NCBI GenBank assembly: GCA_027295975.1
Contig: JAPUJX010000472.1
Location: forward strand, 1 to 7,091
Source: Gammaproteobacteria bacterium
GTDB lineage: Bacteria; Pseudomonadota; Gammaproteobacteria; Pseudomonadales; Azotimanducaceae
Length of the DNA stretch: 7,091 nt
Direction: 5' to 3'
The stretch's first letter is position 1. Each line of letters begins with the position of its first letter. The notes beneath the pieces were generated by a model. That model saw only the letters and a list, made by a program, of their open reading frames with translations, had not been told where the DNA came from and made no database searches. Below, piece by piece: positions 6,389 through 7,091 of the stretch. A program made the translations under genes and the position numbers.

Positions 6389-6394
6389 TATAAT
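6389..6394 (+). promoter_or_regulatory. -10 box (TATAAT) of the probable PRPP synthetase promoter
   Basis: A perfect TATAAT lies 32 bases upstream of the ATG at 6427, implying a leader of about 26 bases. The sequence 17 bases further upstream (6366-6371) does not resemble TTGACA. A TTGAAA at 6371-6376 is only 12 bases away, too close for a standard -35. The promoter may depend on an activator binding the repeats just upstream. Confidence 0.5.
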
Positions 6395-6426
6395 ACGGGT
6401 GTGCCCTTCTCGGGTAGGTGACTCAT

Positions 6427-7091
6427 ATGCCGAACGACATCAAACTCATTTCCGGCACATCGCATCCGGATCTTGCCGCCGAGATTGGCGAACGGCTGAG
6501 TTTGCCGCTCACCGAAAGCGAGATTGTCAGGTTCGGCAACGAAAACATCCTGTTTCAGTGCACCGAAAACGTCCGCGAATCGGATGTGTTTGTCATTCAA
6601 ACATCCTGCCCGCCGGTTTCGGACGGCATCATGGAATTGCTGATAATCATCGATGCGCTGAAACATGCTTCGGCCCGGCGCATCACGGCCGTGCTGCCTT
6701 ACTTCCCCTACACGCGTTCCGACAAGAAAGACCGCCCCCGCATTTCCATTACCGCGAGGCTCATGGCGGACCTGCTCGAAACGGCCGGGGCGGATCGGGT
6801 ACTGACCCTGAATCTGCATTCGCCCCAGGTGCAGGGATTTTTTAGAATTCCCGTGGATCAACTGAACGCAACGCCGTTGGTTTGCGATCATCTCCGGGCA
6901 ACCACCGACATGACCGACACGGTGCTGGTAGCGAGTGATGTTGGTGAAGCCAAAGATCTCGGCGAGTATGCAAATCGTTTGAAGCTGCCTCTGGCCATCA
7001 TCGACAAACGTCGCCATGACGACTCGGAACAACCTAAGGCGGTTGCCCTCATCGGCGAGGTGGAGGGTCGTAACGCGCTGATAATAGACGA
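6427..7091 (+). CDS. ribose-phosphate pyrophosphokinase (PRPP synthetase), divergent clade, 3' end outside window
   Basis: The enzyme transfers pyrophosphate from ATP to ribose 5-phosphate to make PRPP, the precursor of nucleotides, NAD, His and Trp, in the cytoplasm. The first 221 codons are visible (family length about 310-320) and remain open to the window end. Family features are NVRESDVFVIQ (48-58), the ATP loop YFPYTRSDKKD (92-102), the signature LHSPQVQGFF (130-139) followed by PVD, SDVGEAKD (170-177) and IIDKRR (191-196). It differs from the E. coli-type enzyme: SDGE becomes GNEN (37-40), YARQDRR becomes YTRSDKKDRPR, the Asp before LH in the signature is Asn129, and the usual PDxGG segment is SDVGEAKD. 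These differences look like a separate clade of PRPP synthetases rather than decay, as the rest is well conserved. The start is supported by AGGTG (6416-6420), six bases upstream, and the gene follows a TATAAT box. The symbol is left blank because a canonical prs may exist elsewhere. Confidence 0.92.
   Translation, partial: MPNDIKLISGTSHPDLAAEIGERLSLPLTESEIVRFGNENILFQCTENVRESDVFVIQTSCPPVSDGIMELLIIIDALKHASARRITAVLPYFPYTRSDKKDRPRISITARLMADLLETAGADRVLTLNLHSPQVQGFFRIPVDQLNATPLVCDHLRATTDMTDTVLVASDVGEAKDLGEYANRLKLPLAIIDKRRHDDSEQPKAVALIGEVEGRNALIID

Noticed and set aside
6388..7032. 214-codon open frame on the minus strand opposite the PRPP synthetase
   Set aside because: The plus-strand frame matches the PRPP synthetase family throughout and has a promoter and ribosome site. 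The antisense frame has no recognisable domain and reflects codon bias of the real gene.

Overview
The window looks like a chromosomal segment of a Gram-negative bacterium, most likely a gammaproteobacterium of the marine or soil 'hydrocarbon/steroid degrader' type. That placement is an inference. It rests on moderately high GC, a DUF4124-like secreted protein, a lipobox-bearing amidohydrolase, a Tat signal and a bacterial class I P450. No rRNA, tRNA, CRISPR array, insertion sequence or integrase was seen.

Layout: (1) 1-732, plus strand: the C-terminal half of a MacB/FtsX-type ABC transporter permease, cut by the window start. (2) 739-3615, minus strand: three genes read leftwards, namely a PLP-dependent cysteine synthase-like enzyme (GTG start, strong ribosome site), a small secreted DUF4124-like protein whose signal peptide contains a 3 x 15 bp tandem repeat, and a soluble cytochrome P450. 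The P450 and the permease converge with only 6 bp between their stop codons. (3) 3616-4181: a decayed stretch. It holds a possible C-terminal scrap of an outer-membrane barrel gene (minus) and, more clearly, the two ends of a Tat-exported carotenoid oxygenase joined out of frame after loss of nearly all of the catalytic body (plus). (4) 4182-6306, plus: a DoxX-like four-helix membrane protein and, 28 bp later, a lipoprotein of the D-aminoacylase/amidohydrolase family that lacks the usual HxH metal motif. (5) 6307-7091, plus: a regulatory region with a perfect TATAAT box and three copies of a CATTGAAAT-like element, then the start of a non-canonical PRPP synthetase that runs off the window end.

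The genes do not form one obvious pathway. The carotenoid oxygenase remnant, DoxX and amidohydrolase are co-oriented and tightly spaced, so they may be the remains of an operon that lost its first enzyme. I found no convincing new defence or mobile system. The points most worth checking are the deleted carotenoid oxygenase, the amidohydrolase with an altered active site, the divergent PRPP synthetase and the repeated element in front of it.
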